Assembly (NCBI RefSeq): GCF_003966695.1
Contig: NZ_AP018827.1
Coordinates: forward strand, 2,336,501-2,400,500
Length of the DNA: 64,000 bases
Origin: Asticcacaulis excentricus
GTDB taxonomy: Bacteria > Pseudomonadota > Alphaproteobacteria > Caulobacterales > Caulobacteraceae
Reading direction: 5' to 3'
Shown: piece after piece, positions 16,373 to 24,074 of the stretch
Layout: each line of letters opens with the position of its first letter
How positions within the stretch are numbered: the stretch's first letter is position 1
Notes under the pieces: model-generated
What the model was told of the DNA's origin: nothing
The model's database searches: none
Seen by the model: only the letters and a program-made list of their open reading frames with translations
Translations under genes and position numbers: made by a program

Positions 16373-17401
16373 ATGACTTTACTCCTTCCCCCCTCCACCG
16401 CCGGCAGCCTGCCGAAACCGTCGTGGCTGGCCCAGCCGGAGACCCTGTGGTCGCCGTGGAAACTGCAAGGCGAGGAACTGGCTCAGGGCCAGCGCGACGC
16501 CCTGCGTCTGGCGCTCGATGATCAGCTTCAGGCGGGTATCGAGATCGTCAGCGACGGCGAACAGACGCGCCAGCACTTCGTCACCACCTTTATCGAACAC
16601 CTCGACGGCGTCGATTTCGCAAAGCGCGAAACGGTCCGCATCCGCGACCGCTATGAGGCCAGCGTGCCGACGGTGGTGGGAGCGGTCTCTCGCCCGCGCT
16701 CCGTCTTTGTCGAAGACGCCCGGTTCCTGCGCCAGCAGACGACGCAACCGATCAAGTGGGCGCTGCCGGGGCCGATGACCATGGTCGATACCCTGTTCGA
16801 TGCCCACTATAAGAGCCGCGAAAAACTGGCCTGGGCCTTCGCGGAGATACTCAATCAGGAGGCCAGAGAGCTGGAGGCCGCCGGCGTCGATATCATCCAG
16901 TTCGATGAACCCGCCTTCAACGTCTTCTTCGATGAGGTCAATGACTGGGGCGTGGCGGCGCTCGAAAAGGCCGCCGAGGGCTTACGGTGCGAGACGGCGG
17001 TGCACATCTGCTACGGCTACGGCATCAAAGCCAATACCGAGTGGAAAAGGACGCTGGGGTCGCAGTGGCGGCAGTACGAAGAGGCCTTCCCCAAACTGCA
17101 AACCTCCAGCCTCGATATCATCTCGCTGGAATGTCACAATTCGCGCGTGCCGATGGATCTGATCGAGCTGATCCGTGGCAAGAAGGTGATGGTCGGAGCC
17201 ATTGACGTGGCCAGCTCGGTTATTGAGACGCCTCAAGAGGTGGCCGACACCCTGCGCAAGGCCTTGCAGTTTGTCGATGCCGATAAGCTCTATCCCTGCA
17301 CCAATTGCGGCATGGCCCCTCTGTCGCGCGAGGTCGCCACGGGTAAGTTGCGGGCGCTGGGGGCCGGGGCGGCGATCGTGCGGAGGGAACTTATGGCTTA
17401 A
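16373..17401 (+). CDS. mesD: MesD-type folate-independent methionine synthase (short MetE core)
   Basis: A 342-residue protein equal to the C-terminal catalytic barrel of MetE without its N-terminal folate-binding half. The zinc ligands are present: H211 and C213 (VHICYGYG), E253 (SLECHNSR) and C312 (CTNCGMAP). It should methylate homocysteine using a donor other than methyl-folate; the donor is unknown for MesD. Pairing with MesX (DUF1852) separates it from MesA, MesB and MesC. It starts at ATG 16373 after GAGAGGTAATTCTG. Its stop is overlapped by a small opposite-strand frame (17398-17571). Confidence 0.85.
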   Translation: MTLLLPPSTAGSLPKPSWLAQPETLWSPWKLQGEELAQGQRDALRLALDDQLQAGIEIVSDGEQTRQHFVTTFIEHLDGVDFAKRETVRIRDRYEASVPTVVGAVSRPRSVFVEDARFLRQQTTQPIKWALPGPMTMVDTLFDAHYKSREKLAWAFAEILNQEARELEAAGVDIIQFDEPAFNVFFDEVNDWGVAALEKAAEGLRCETAVHICYGYGIKANTEWKRTLGSQWRQYEEAFPKLQTSSLDIISLECHNSRVPMDLIELIRGKKVMVGAIDVASSVIETPQEVADTLRKALQFVDADKLYPCTNCGMAPLSREVATGKLRALGAGAAIVRRELMA

Positions 17402-17571
17402 CCGACCCCTGTACTGAGCACAAGGGCGGTGGTGGCCACGACCTGCACCTCCAACTGCGCCAGCACGGCGATCAGGTCGTGGCGCACCCGTTCGGTGACA
17501 AACAGCACAAGGGCCCCGGCCAGGATCAGCGCACTGATCAGGGCGGGAGAAACAAAGGGGCTTAAGTCCAT
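17398..17571 (-). pseudogene. Remnant resembling the start of an SLC13-type permease
   Basis: An opposite-strand frame of 57 residues, MDLSPFVSPALISALILAGA..., followed by LVLFVTERVRHDLIAVLAQ. A hydrophobic helix ending in 'LVLFVTERVRHDLIA' is how SLC13/citrate-type permeases usually begin (LVLFVTERLRxDVVAL). Intact members run for hundreds of residues; this frame stops after 57, at the mesD stop codon. I read it as the 5' end of a gene cut off when the mesX-mesD block arrived, but it could be a small membrane protein. Confidence 0.4.
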
Positions 17572-17663
17572 TCAGCAGTGGTCCGGTCGAAGGCAGGGTC
17601 TCTCTACTGCCCGCAACACCGGTAAAGGGGCGATAGGGAATGTGCTCAGGCGCGGGGCCTAGA

Positions 17664-17707
17664 GCGATGTGCGGAAAAGTGTGACCGGTTTTCCGCAAAA
17701 ACATCGC
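17664..17707. repeat. 44-bp palindromic repeat, copy 2
   Basis: Same design and length as the copy at 6420-6463: outer GCGATGT/ACATCGC and inner GCGGAAAA/TTTTCCGC. The loop and inner spacer differ. It is followed 21 bases on by another palindrome that runs into mobA. Apart from these two palindromes and the permease remnant, the 17402-17750 gap holds nothing I can name. Confidence 0.75.
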
Positions 17708-17727
17708 GACAAAACAAAAATTTAGAG

Positions 17728-17758
17728 CGAAATGGCGATTCAACCTAAAGTCATTTCG
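17728..17758. repeat. CGAAATG/CATTTCG palindrome at the mobA stop
   Basis: CGAAATG (17728-17734) and CATTTCG (17752-17758) form a hairpin overlapping the last codons of mobA. With the 44-bp repeat just before it, this forms a composite element, possibly used as the mobA terminator. No T-run is visible. Confidence 0.5.
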
Positions 17759-18293
17759 ATCTGAGGGCCGCGACGTCCTGCGGAGTGTTCAGGTTGCGCA
17801 AGGTCAGACCCGCCGGGACCGGGAGTTCGACGCAGCCCACCTGCCGCAGCAAGGCGCGCAGGGAGGGAGGGCGCGCGGCGGTGGTCACGAGCTCATGGGC
17901 AGCCGCAAGGACCGCCGGGCTCAGGCGCAGGGCAAAGGGCAGGGGCTGCCCTTCAAAACAGGCACCGATACCCTTGTGCGCGGCCAGCCGGCGCAGAGTG
18001 TCGGGCGACAGTTCGGGCATGTCGACGGGCACGCACAGGACCTGATTCACCTCCGCGCCGACCTGCGCTAGGGCCGCCAGTACGCCGCCCGCCGGGCCGC
18101 TGTCCGCAACAGGATCGGCCAGACCGCCGGGCAGGTCGGGCCGTCCGCTATAGAGGATATGCGTTGCCCCCGCCGCCGTCAGGGTGTCGGCGGCGATCTC
18201 CAGCCACGTCCGGCCCTCGAACATCAGGCCGGCCTTGTCCACGCCCATACGGCGCGATTTCCCCCCACAAAGCACAATACCGGCAAGGGACAT
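17751..18293 (-). CDS. mobA: Molybdenum cofactor guanylyltransferase
   Basis: A 180-residue nucleotidyltransferase that adds GMP to Mo-molybdopterin to give the guanine dinucleotide cofactor. The nucleotide loop is IVLCGGKSRRMGVDKAGL, the Mg-binding Asp is in 'VPVDMPEL', and the NT fold has the normal MobA length. It is a single gene with no other moa/mob genes nearby. Its last codons form part of a palindromic repeat. Confidence 0.9.
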   Translation of the reverse strand: MSLAGIVLCGGKSRRMGVDKAGLMFEGRTWLEIAADTLTAAGATHILYSGRPDLPGGLADPVADSGPAGGVLAALAQVGAEVNQVLCVPVDMPELSPDTLRRLAAHKGIGACFEGQPLPFALRLSPAVLAAAHELVTTAARPPSLRALLRQVGCVELPVPAGLTLRNLNTPQDVAALRSK

Positions 18294-18321
18294 GTAGCCT
18301 GATCTCCAAAAGGGCTCTGCG

Positions 18322-18474
18322 TTACTTTACCTCTTCCCACACCAGCACCGTGCCGTCCTTGCGGTCAGGATCGGCACCGGGCCAGTCGGCGGCGTAGGGC
18401 TCACCGGTGCGCACGTCAAGGCCCAGATAGCGGTGCGTGCACAGCGACATTAGCATGAACTGTTTACGCAGCAT
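18322..18474 (-). CDS. Small ORF of 50 residues, possibly a 3' gene remnant
   Basis: A clean 50-residue frame from ATG 18474: 'MLRKQFMLMSLCTHRYLGLD' then a hydrophilic end with 'GEPYAADWPGADPDRKDGTVL' and VWEEVK. The end has the ordered look of a folded protein rather than a shadow, and nothing overlaps it. There is an AGGA four bases before the ATG. I do not recognise the family. It may be the tail of a larger, lost carbohydrate-active gene beside the xylan genes, or a real small protein. Confidence 0.4.
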   Translation of the reverse strand: MLRKQFMLMSLCTHRYLGLDVRTGEPYAADWPGADPDRKDGTVLVWEEVK

Positions 18475-18621
18475 GTCCTGGTTATCCGGTCAATCGCGCG
18501 TCGCTGCTCCCTCGCGCGGGGGCGTAAACCGAAAACGCGACCCCAGCCGTCGATTGACAGAGGCGGCGAAACCGTGATTTGTTAGCGTTAACATAAAAAA
18601 CAAGCTTCGTGCAGGGATACC

Positions 18622-19731
18622 ATGTCTACTTCTCTTCCGACACGCCGCCACGTGCTGGCGGGCCTGAGCGCTGCCGCCCTTCCGGTGATGGCGTCCCCTC
18701 CGGCTTTTGCCGCCAGCGAGCCTTCGCTGCGGGCACTGGCCGCCGAAAAGGGCATCCTGTTCGGTTCGGCGCTGAGCGCGGGCACCATGGAACCGGCCTA
18801 TCTGGACATATTGAAGGCCGAATGCGGCGTGATCGTGCCGGAGAACGAATTCAAGGTCTATGTCATCGCCCCCCAGTCGGACCGCTACAACTTTGCGCCC
18901 GGCGATACGATAGCCGGCTTTGCGCGCGATAACGGCATGAAACTGCGCGGGCACACCCTGTTGTGGAATAAGGTCGAGTTCATGCCGAAGTGGCTGCTCG
19001 ATATCGACTTTGGCGCAAACCCGGCGCGCGAGGCCGAACGCTATCTGCGCGACTACATCAAACGCGTCTGCACCCACTACGGCGATCAGGTGTTTTCGTG
19101 GGATGTGGTCAACGAAACCATCGACCCCCAGACCGGCGACATCCGCGACACGCCCTTCACCAAGGCGCTGGGTTTCGACTGCATCCGCATCGCCTTTGAG
19201 GCGGCGCGCGAATACGCCCCGAAGGCGCAACTGGTCTATAACGACTATATGTCGTGGGAGCGTGGCAACGAGACGCACCGCAAGGGCGTGCTCAAGCTGC
19301 TGGAAACCCTGCGGGCGAAAAACGTCCCGATAGATGGCTTCGGCATCCAGAGCCATATCGGCAATGACGGCCACATCAAGGAGGCGCAGCACGAACAGTG
19401 GCGCGCCTTTATCGACGCGGCGGTGGGCATGGATTACAGGCTGCTGATCACCGAATTCGACGTCAATGACAAGGACCTGCCGACCGACACCGCCGTGCGC
19501 GACGCCGGGGTGGCCGCAGCGGCGAAGGACTATCTCGACCTGATGTTCTCTTACAAAGAACTGGATCAGTTCCTGTGCTGGGGCATGAGCGATAAGCATA
19601 GCTGGCTTCAGGGCTGGACGCCGCGCGCCGACAAGACGCCGCAGCGCCCGACCCCCTATGACGCCAACTACCGCCCCAAGCCCCTGCGTGAGGCCATTGC
19701 CGCCGCGTTGAAGGCCGCCCCGAAACGATAG
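18622..19731 (+). CDS. GH10 endo-1,4-beta-xylanase, Tat-exported
   Basis: A 369-residue single-domain family 10 glycoside hydrolase. The N-terminus PTRRHVLAGLSAAALP is a Tat-type signal with cleavage near AFAASE. The acid/base is E165 in SWDVVNETID and the nucleophile is E278 in LITEFDVND. Substrate-site motifs GHTLLW and IQSHI are present. It cleaves the xylan backbone in the periplasm or outside the cell. Ten bases separate it from a GH43 gene in the same direction, so the two form an operon in which that enzyme trims the products. There is no carbohydrate-binding module. Confidence 0.93.
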   Translation: MSTSLPTRRHVLAGLSAAALPVMASPPAFAASEPSLRALAAEKGILFGSALSAGTMEPAYLDILKAECGVIVPENEFKVYVIAPQSDRYNFAPGDTIAGFARDNGMKLRGHTLLWNKVEFMPKWLLDIDFGANPAREAERYLRDYIKRVCTHYGDQVFSWDVVNETIDPQTGDIRDTPFTKALGFDCIRIAFEAAREYAPKAQLVYNDYMSWERGNETHRKGVLKLLETLRAKNVPIDGFGIQSHIGNDGHIKEAQHEQWRAFIDAAVGMDYRLLITEFDVNDKDLPTDTAVRDAGVAAAAKDYLDLMFSYKELDQFLCWGMSDKHSWLQGWTPRADKTPQRPTPYDANYRPKPLREAIAAALKAAPKR

Positions 19732-19741
19732 GAGACAGACG

Positions 19742-21406
19742 ATGCGATATCTGGCAACGCGATATCTGGCTGCCCTCTCCGCCGCCCTGTCTGTGGGCCT
19801 GTCCTTACCGGCAGTGGCCGAGCCGGCGCGCTTTGAGCGCTTCACCTATGAGGGCCGCTCTCAGGAGCAGGCGAAGGCGGGGCCGGGGGAATATCTCAAC
19901 CCCATCCTGTCGGGCTATTATCCCGACCCGTCGGTGACGCGCGTCGGCGACGACTATTACCTCGTCAATTCGTCCTTTACGCACTTTCCCGGCCTGCCCA
20001 TCTTTCATTCAAAGGATCTGGTGAACTGGACGCAGATCGCCAATGCGATCAGCCGCCCGGAACAGCTTAATTTCGACGGGCTGAAGGTGTCGCGCGGGGT
20101 CTTTGCGCCGGATATCTCCTATCACGATGGCCTGTTCTACATCGTCAACACCTGCGTCGATTGCAAAGGCAATTTCGTCATCACGGCCAAAGACCCGAAG
20201 GGGCCGTGGTCGGACCCGGTGTGGTTTGATTTCGAAGGCATCGACCCCTCGATCTTCTGGGACACGGACGGCAAGGCCTACATCGTCAACAACGGCGCGC
20301 CGAACGAGACGCCGCGCTATGATGGCCACCGCGCCATCTGGGTGCAGGAGTTCGATTACAAGGCGCTGAAACTGGTCGGTGAGCGCACGCAGATCGTCAA
20401 TGGCGGCGTCGATATTTCCAAAAAGCCCATCTGGATCGAAGGGCCGCATATCCTGCGCAAGGACGGTTTCTACTACCTCACAGCGGCCGAAGGCGGCACG
20501 GGCGATCAGCATTCGCAGGTGGTGCTGCGCTCGAAAAGCGTGCGCGGACCGTTTGTTCCTTATGACAAGAACCCGATCCTCAGCCAGCGCACGCTGGACC
20601 CGGCGCGCAAGAACCCCGTAACCTCCGCCGGTCATGCCAAGCTGGTGCAAACCCAAACGGGCGAATGGTGGGCGACCTTCCTCGCCACGCGGCCCTATGG
20701 TCCGGACCTGTACAATATCGGGCGCGAAACCTTCCTCTTGCCCGTGACGTGGAAGGACGGCTGGCCGGTCATTCTGGAAGACGGCAAGGCCATTCCCTTC
20801 ACGGGGAAAAAGCCCAACCTGCCGACGCAGCCCGCCCCAACTCAGCCGGTTAACGGCGATTTCGGCTTTAGCGAAGCGTTTGACGGCAAGAGCCTGCCCC
20901 TGTCGTGGATCGGGGTGCGCACGCCGCACACGCCCGTCTATCGGCTGGATAAGGGGGCATTGGTGCTCAATTCTGGGGCGGCGCTCGGCGACCTGAAAGG
21001 GACGCCGGCCTTTATCGCCCACCGTCAGCAGCACCACATAGCCACCGTCTCCACCACCCTCAGCTACAGCCCGGAAAAAGATGGCGACCGTGCGGGATTG
21101 GCGGCCATGCAAAACGATGATGCCTGGCTGTTCTTCGGCCTGACGCGCATAGACGGCAAGCCGCAGATCGCCCTTTATGCCCGTGAAAACACGACGGCAG
21201 ACAAGCTGATCGCCGCGGCCCCGCTGACGGCGCGCGACGTCACCCTGACCCTGCGCTTTGACGGCGGACGCCTGACGGCCGACTATACGGCGGACGGTCA
21301 GACGCGCACCCTGAGCCGCGACGTCGATATCACCTTCCTGTCGACGCGCAAGGCGGGGGGCTTTGTCGGCACCCTGATCGGGCCCTATGCCTATGAGGCC
21401 AAATGA
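19742..21406 (+). CDS. GH43 beta-xylosidase / arabinofuranosidase, secreted
   Basis: A 554-residue protein with a Sec signal (to about residue 26), an N-terminal five-bladed propeller of GH43 and a C-terminal beta-sandwich of the xylosidase type (from about residue 375). The catalytic triad is visible: base D62 in YYPDPSV, modulator D168 in GIDPSIFW and acid E233 in IEGPHIL. It probably releases xylose or arabinose from oligosaccharides made by the upstream GH10 xylanase. Xylosidase and arabinosidase activities cannot be separated by sequence here. The start MRYLATRYLA follows GGAGACAG. Confidence 0.9.
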   Translation: MRYLATRYLAALSAALSVGLSLPAVAEPARFERFTYEGRSQEQAKAGPGEYLNPILSGYYPDPSVTRVGDDYYLVNSSFTHFPGLPIFHSKDLVNWTQIANAISRPEQLNFDGLKVSRGVFAPDISYHDGLFYIVNTCVDCKGNFVITAKDPKGPWSDPVWFDFEGIDPSIFWDTDGKAYIVNNGAPNETPRYDGHRAIWVQEFDYKALKLVGERTQIVNGGVDISKKPIWIEGPHILRKDGFYYLTAAEGGTGDQHSQVVLRSKSVRGPFVPYDKNPILSQRTLDPARKNPVTSAGHAKLVQTQTGEWWATFLATRPYGPDLYNIGRETFLLPVTWKDGWPVILEDGKAIPFTGKKPNLPTQPAPTQPVNGDFGFSEAFDGKSLPLSWIGVRTPHTPVYRLDKGALVLNSGAALGDLKGTPAFIAHRQQHHIATVSTTLSYSPEKDGDRAGLAAMQNDDAWLFFGLTRIDGKPQIALYARENTTADKLIAAAPLTARDVTLTLRFDGGRLTADYTADGQTRTLSRDVDITFLSTRKAGGFVGTLIGPYAYEAK

Positions 21407-21486
21407 TGCGGGAACGCATCGGGCATCTGCGCGGGTGGATCATCGCTCTCAACCGACGTGCAGCACGCTGAGCGTCGCGGCTTTTT

Positions 21487-22452
21487 CTATCGCAGAGATT
21501 GGCTGAAGAAGCGCACCACCTCGGCATTAAAGGCGTCGTGGAAGGCGGCGCGATCAAAGCCCGCCCGGCTTTTGCAGATGTGCGGGGCCAGGTTGACGTC
21601 CACGCAGGGGGCGAGGAAATCGAAGTGGCCGGCATCGGGGACTGCATGAAACTCAGGCGGCTGTGGCAGGGCCTGACGCACCGCATCGGCATAGTCGGGC
21701 GCGGGTAGAATCTCATCGGCATCGGCGCGCCACAATTGCACGGGGATTCGCAGGTCTTTCAGGCCCTCGGCAAAGGTGAAACCGAGGGCCGGAGCCGCCA
21801 CGACCAGCGACTTGATGCGCGAATCGGCGGGCATCGCAGGCGCGGGAACGGCGGTTGTCGGGCGCGTATGGCTGGCGATCATCTGACAATCGAAATAGGC
21901 CGGATGTGCCTGACAATGGGGGATCAGGCGCGCAAAGTCCGGACGCCCGCCAGCGGCGGCCAGAACCGTGAATCCGCCAGCCGAAAAGCCGAAGGCCCCG
22001 ATGCGTTGCGGGTCAATGACGCTACGCTCCGGTGCCTCGTTCAGCATGTAGGTGATGAGTTGGCTGAGCGCCTTTGGCCGGTCCTCGATCCGGGTGGCGC
22101 GGCTATTGTCCTGCCAGTTGTCGCCCGGATGGGTGAGGGCCGCCACGACCAAGCCCGCTTTCGCCAGGGCCACCGCCGTATCGACATGGCCGGAAAAGCT
22201 GCCGCCGGTGCCGTGCGACATGACGATCAGCGGATGCGCGCCCGGCTGGGGCGTGGCATTGGCCACGACCGAATGGCTGTAGAGCCCCAGCCTTTGGCGG
22301 GCCGGTGTGCCCGCGGCGGGAAACCATATGCCGACCTCAACGCCCTTAGCCGTGACGGCGTGGCGGAACCCGACCTGTGGGGTGTCCGCATGGGCGACCA
22401 TGCTAAGGGCGGCGAGCAAAATAAAGAGAGCGTAGAATAGGCGACAGCGCAT
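21487..22452 (-). CDS. Secreted alpha/beta hydrolase
   Basis: A 321-residue protein with a Sec signal (cleavage near VAHADTP) and an alpha/beta hydrolase fold of the dienelactone-hydrolase or PAF-acetylhydrolase type. The oxyanion region is 'PLIVMSHGTGG' and the nucleophile is the Ser of GFSAGG. A plausible acid Asp is in 'WRADADEIL' and the His in 'VPDAGHFDF'. There are four Cys in the C-terminal half, likely disulfide-bonded in the periplasm. Substrate is unknown. Proximity to the xylan genes could mean an esterase on xylan side groups, but it is convergent with them and this is speculative. Confidence 0.8.
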   Translation of the reverse strand: MRCRLFYALFILLAALSMVAHADTPQVGFRHAVTAKGVEVGIWFPAAGTPARQRLGLYSHSVVANATPQPGAHPLIVMSHGTGGSFSGHVDTAVALAKAGLVVAALTHPGDNWQDNSRATRIEDRPKALSQLITYMLNEAPERSVIDPQRIGAFGFSAGGFTVLAAAGGRPDFARLIPHCQAHPAYFDCQMIASHTRPTTAVPAPAMPADSRIKSLVVAAPALGFTFAEGLKDLRIPVQLWRADADEILPAPDYADAVRQALPQPPEFHAVPDAGHFDFLAPCVDVNLAPHICKSRAGFDRAAFHDAFNAEVVRFFSQSLR

Positions 22453-22613
22453 GAAAAACCTCCGTTTGACCCGTCCGCTCTAACCGCCTGGCACAGCGCG
22501 TAAAGGCGTCATTCGCCAATGGGCAAACGGGTTCGTGGTCCGGCGATTGGGCGCTCTGGCGGTGCGTGGCGCAGGCGGCTATAGTGCACCAAACCGCCTT
22601 GACCTGAGCCCCG

Positions 22614-23363
22614 ATGCCGACTTCGCTATCCACTCGCCTGACACAACTGAGCCGTAACCCCGTCGCGCAATGGGCCGCCGTGGCCACGGTCGCCGGTCTG
22701 ATACTGGGGGTGCTGGGGCCGTTCGGCAGCTATCTGAATACGGGTCTGGAAAAGCGCATCGCCTATTGGGTCGTGTCGATGCTGGTGGGGGCGGCGCTGT
22801 TCGGGGGCACCCTGCGGGCGGTCAGGCGTCTCGCCCCCGGCGGCGGTGTAAAAAGCCTCAGTTTTCTGGCCGTCGCCCTTGGGCTCGTCAGTCTGTTGCA
22901 GGCGTTTCTGACGCGCGCAGCCGCCTTCTGGCTGTGGCCGGAACTGCACCGCTTCGACCTGTCGCCCGTCCTGTGGTACGGCCAGACCCTGCTGATCGCC
23001 GGGTTGATGGTCACCGTGGTGTGGGGGCTCCAGCGCCGCGCGGCCGCGCGCCCTGTTCTCCCAGATACGGAACCGCCCTCCGCTCTGCCGAGGGACGTGC
23101 TGGCCCTTCAGATGGAAGATCACTATGTGCGCGTCCACACGCCCACGGGCGCGCAACTGGTGCTGATGCCGCTGCATCAGGCGATTGCCCAGCTTGAGGT
23201 CGAAGGGCTGCGGACGCACCGGTCCTGGTGGGTGGCGCGTCACGCGGTCAGGGCTATTGAGGGTACGCCGCGCGCTATGCGCCTGCACCTGACCAATGGC
23301 CTCACCGCGCCGGTCGCCCGCTCGGCGGTGGTGCACCTGCGTCAGGCCGGCTGGTTGTCCTGA
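22614..23363 (+). CDS. Membrane-bound LytTR-domain regulator
   Basis: A 249-residue protein with four predicted membrane helices (about residues 18-135) joined to a C-terminal LytTR DNA-binding domain (about 155-249). The LytTR marks are 'LALQMEDHYVRVHT', 'HQAIAQLE', 'GLRTHRSWWVARHAVRAIEG' and 'GLTAPVARS'. Members of this class sense at the membrane and bind promoters without a separate kinase. Targets are unknown; the divergent hydrolase is one candidate. It starts at ATG 22614. Confidence 0.85.
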   Translation: MPTSLSTRLTQLSRNPVAQWAAVATVAGLILGVLGPFGSYLNTGLEKRIAYWVVSMLVGAALFGGTLRAVRRLAPGGGVKSLSFLAVALGLVSLLQAFLTRAAAFWLWPELHRFDLSPVLWYGQTLLIAGLMVTVVWGLQRRAAARPVLPDTEPPSALPRDVLALQMEDHYVRVHTPTGAQLVLMPLHQAIAQLEVEGLRTHRSWWVARHAVRAIEGTPRAMRLHLTNGLTAPVARSAVVHLRQAGWLS

Positions 23364-23396
23364 GGCGTGGCTCAGGTCATGGGTATAAGCAATGGC

Positions 23397-24074
23397 CTAA
23401 TCCTGAAAGCGATAGCCAATGCCGGGTTCGGTCAGGATAAAGCGGGGCTTTAGCGGATCATCTTTCAGCTTTTCGCGCAGGTGCTGGGTGTGGATGCGCA
23501 GGTAATGGGTCTGGTCCGAGGTGTGGCGGTTCCACACCGCCTTAAGAAGCTGGGCGTGAGTCAGCACCTTGCCCGGATGGGCAATAAAGGCCGAAAGCAG
23601 CTTATATTCGATGGGCGTGAGGTGGACGTTTTCCCCCTCAAGCCAGACGCGCCGGGCGGCCGTATCGACCTTAAGCCCGTTACGCTCGAAGATCCGGGGC
23701 ACATCGCTCTGCTTTTGGGCGTGGCGTAGCGCCACCTTGATGCGGGCCAGTAATTCGCCGGGGGCAAACGGCTTGGTCAGGTAATCATCGGCACCGTTTT
23801 CAAGAGCTCTGATCTTGTCCGCCTCCTGTTCACGCGCCGACAGCACGATGATGGGGATTTGCGACCATTCGCGCAGGGACGGGATGACGTCCTGCCCGTC
23901 CTGATCCGGCAGGCCCAGGTCAAGTATGAGCAGATCGGGGGCATTGAGCGTCAGCGCTTTCAGGCCGTCCTGCGCATTGCCGGCTTCAAGCACCTCGTGA
24001 CCCTGCGCAGACAGGATGGCGCGCAGATGGCGGCGAATATCGCCTTCGTCTTCGATGATCAGAACCTTGGTCAT
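23397..24074 (-). CDS. kdpE: KdpE response regulator
   Basis: A 225-residue OmpR-type regulator: receiver with phosphoacceptor D52 (LILDLGLPD) and a C-terminal winged helix ending 'TEPGIGYRFQD'. It is the last gene of the kdp operon; its ATG overlaps the kdpD stop by four bases. When phosphorylated by KdpD under potassium limitation, KdpE activates kdpFABC. Paired direct repeats upstream of the operon (31473-31523) fit an OmpR-family binding site. Confidence 0.95.
   Translation of the reverse strand: MTKVLIIEDEGDIRRHLRAILSAQGHEVLEAGNAQDGLKALTLNAPDLLILDLGLPDQDGQDVIPSLREWSQIPIIVLSAREQEADKIRALENGADDYLTKPFAPGELLARIKVALRHAQKQSDVPRIFERNGLKVDTAARRVWLEGENVHLTPIEYKLLSAFIAHPGKVLTHAQLLKAVWNRHTSDQTHYLRIHTQHLREKLKDDPLKPRFILTEPGIGYRFQD

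Noticed and set aside
18490-19845. 451-codon frame opposite the GH10 xylanase
   Set aside because: The plus strand has a complete catalytic domain with both Glu. The opposite frame has no recognisable domain and runs across two genes' ends.
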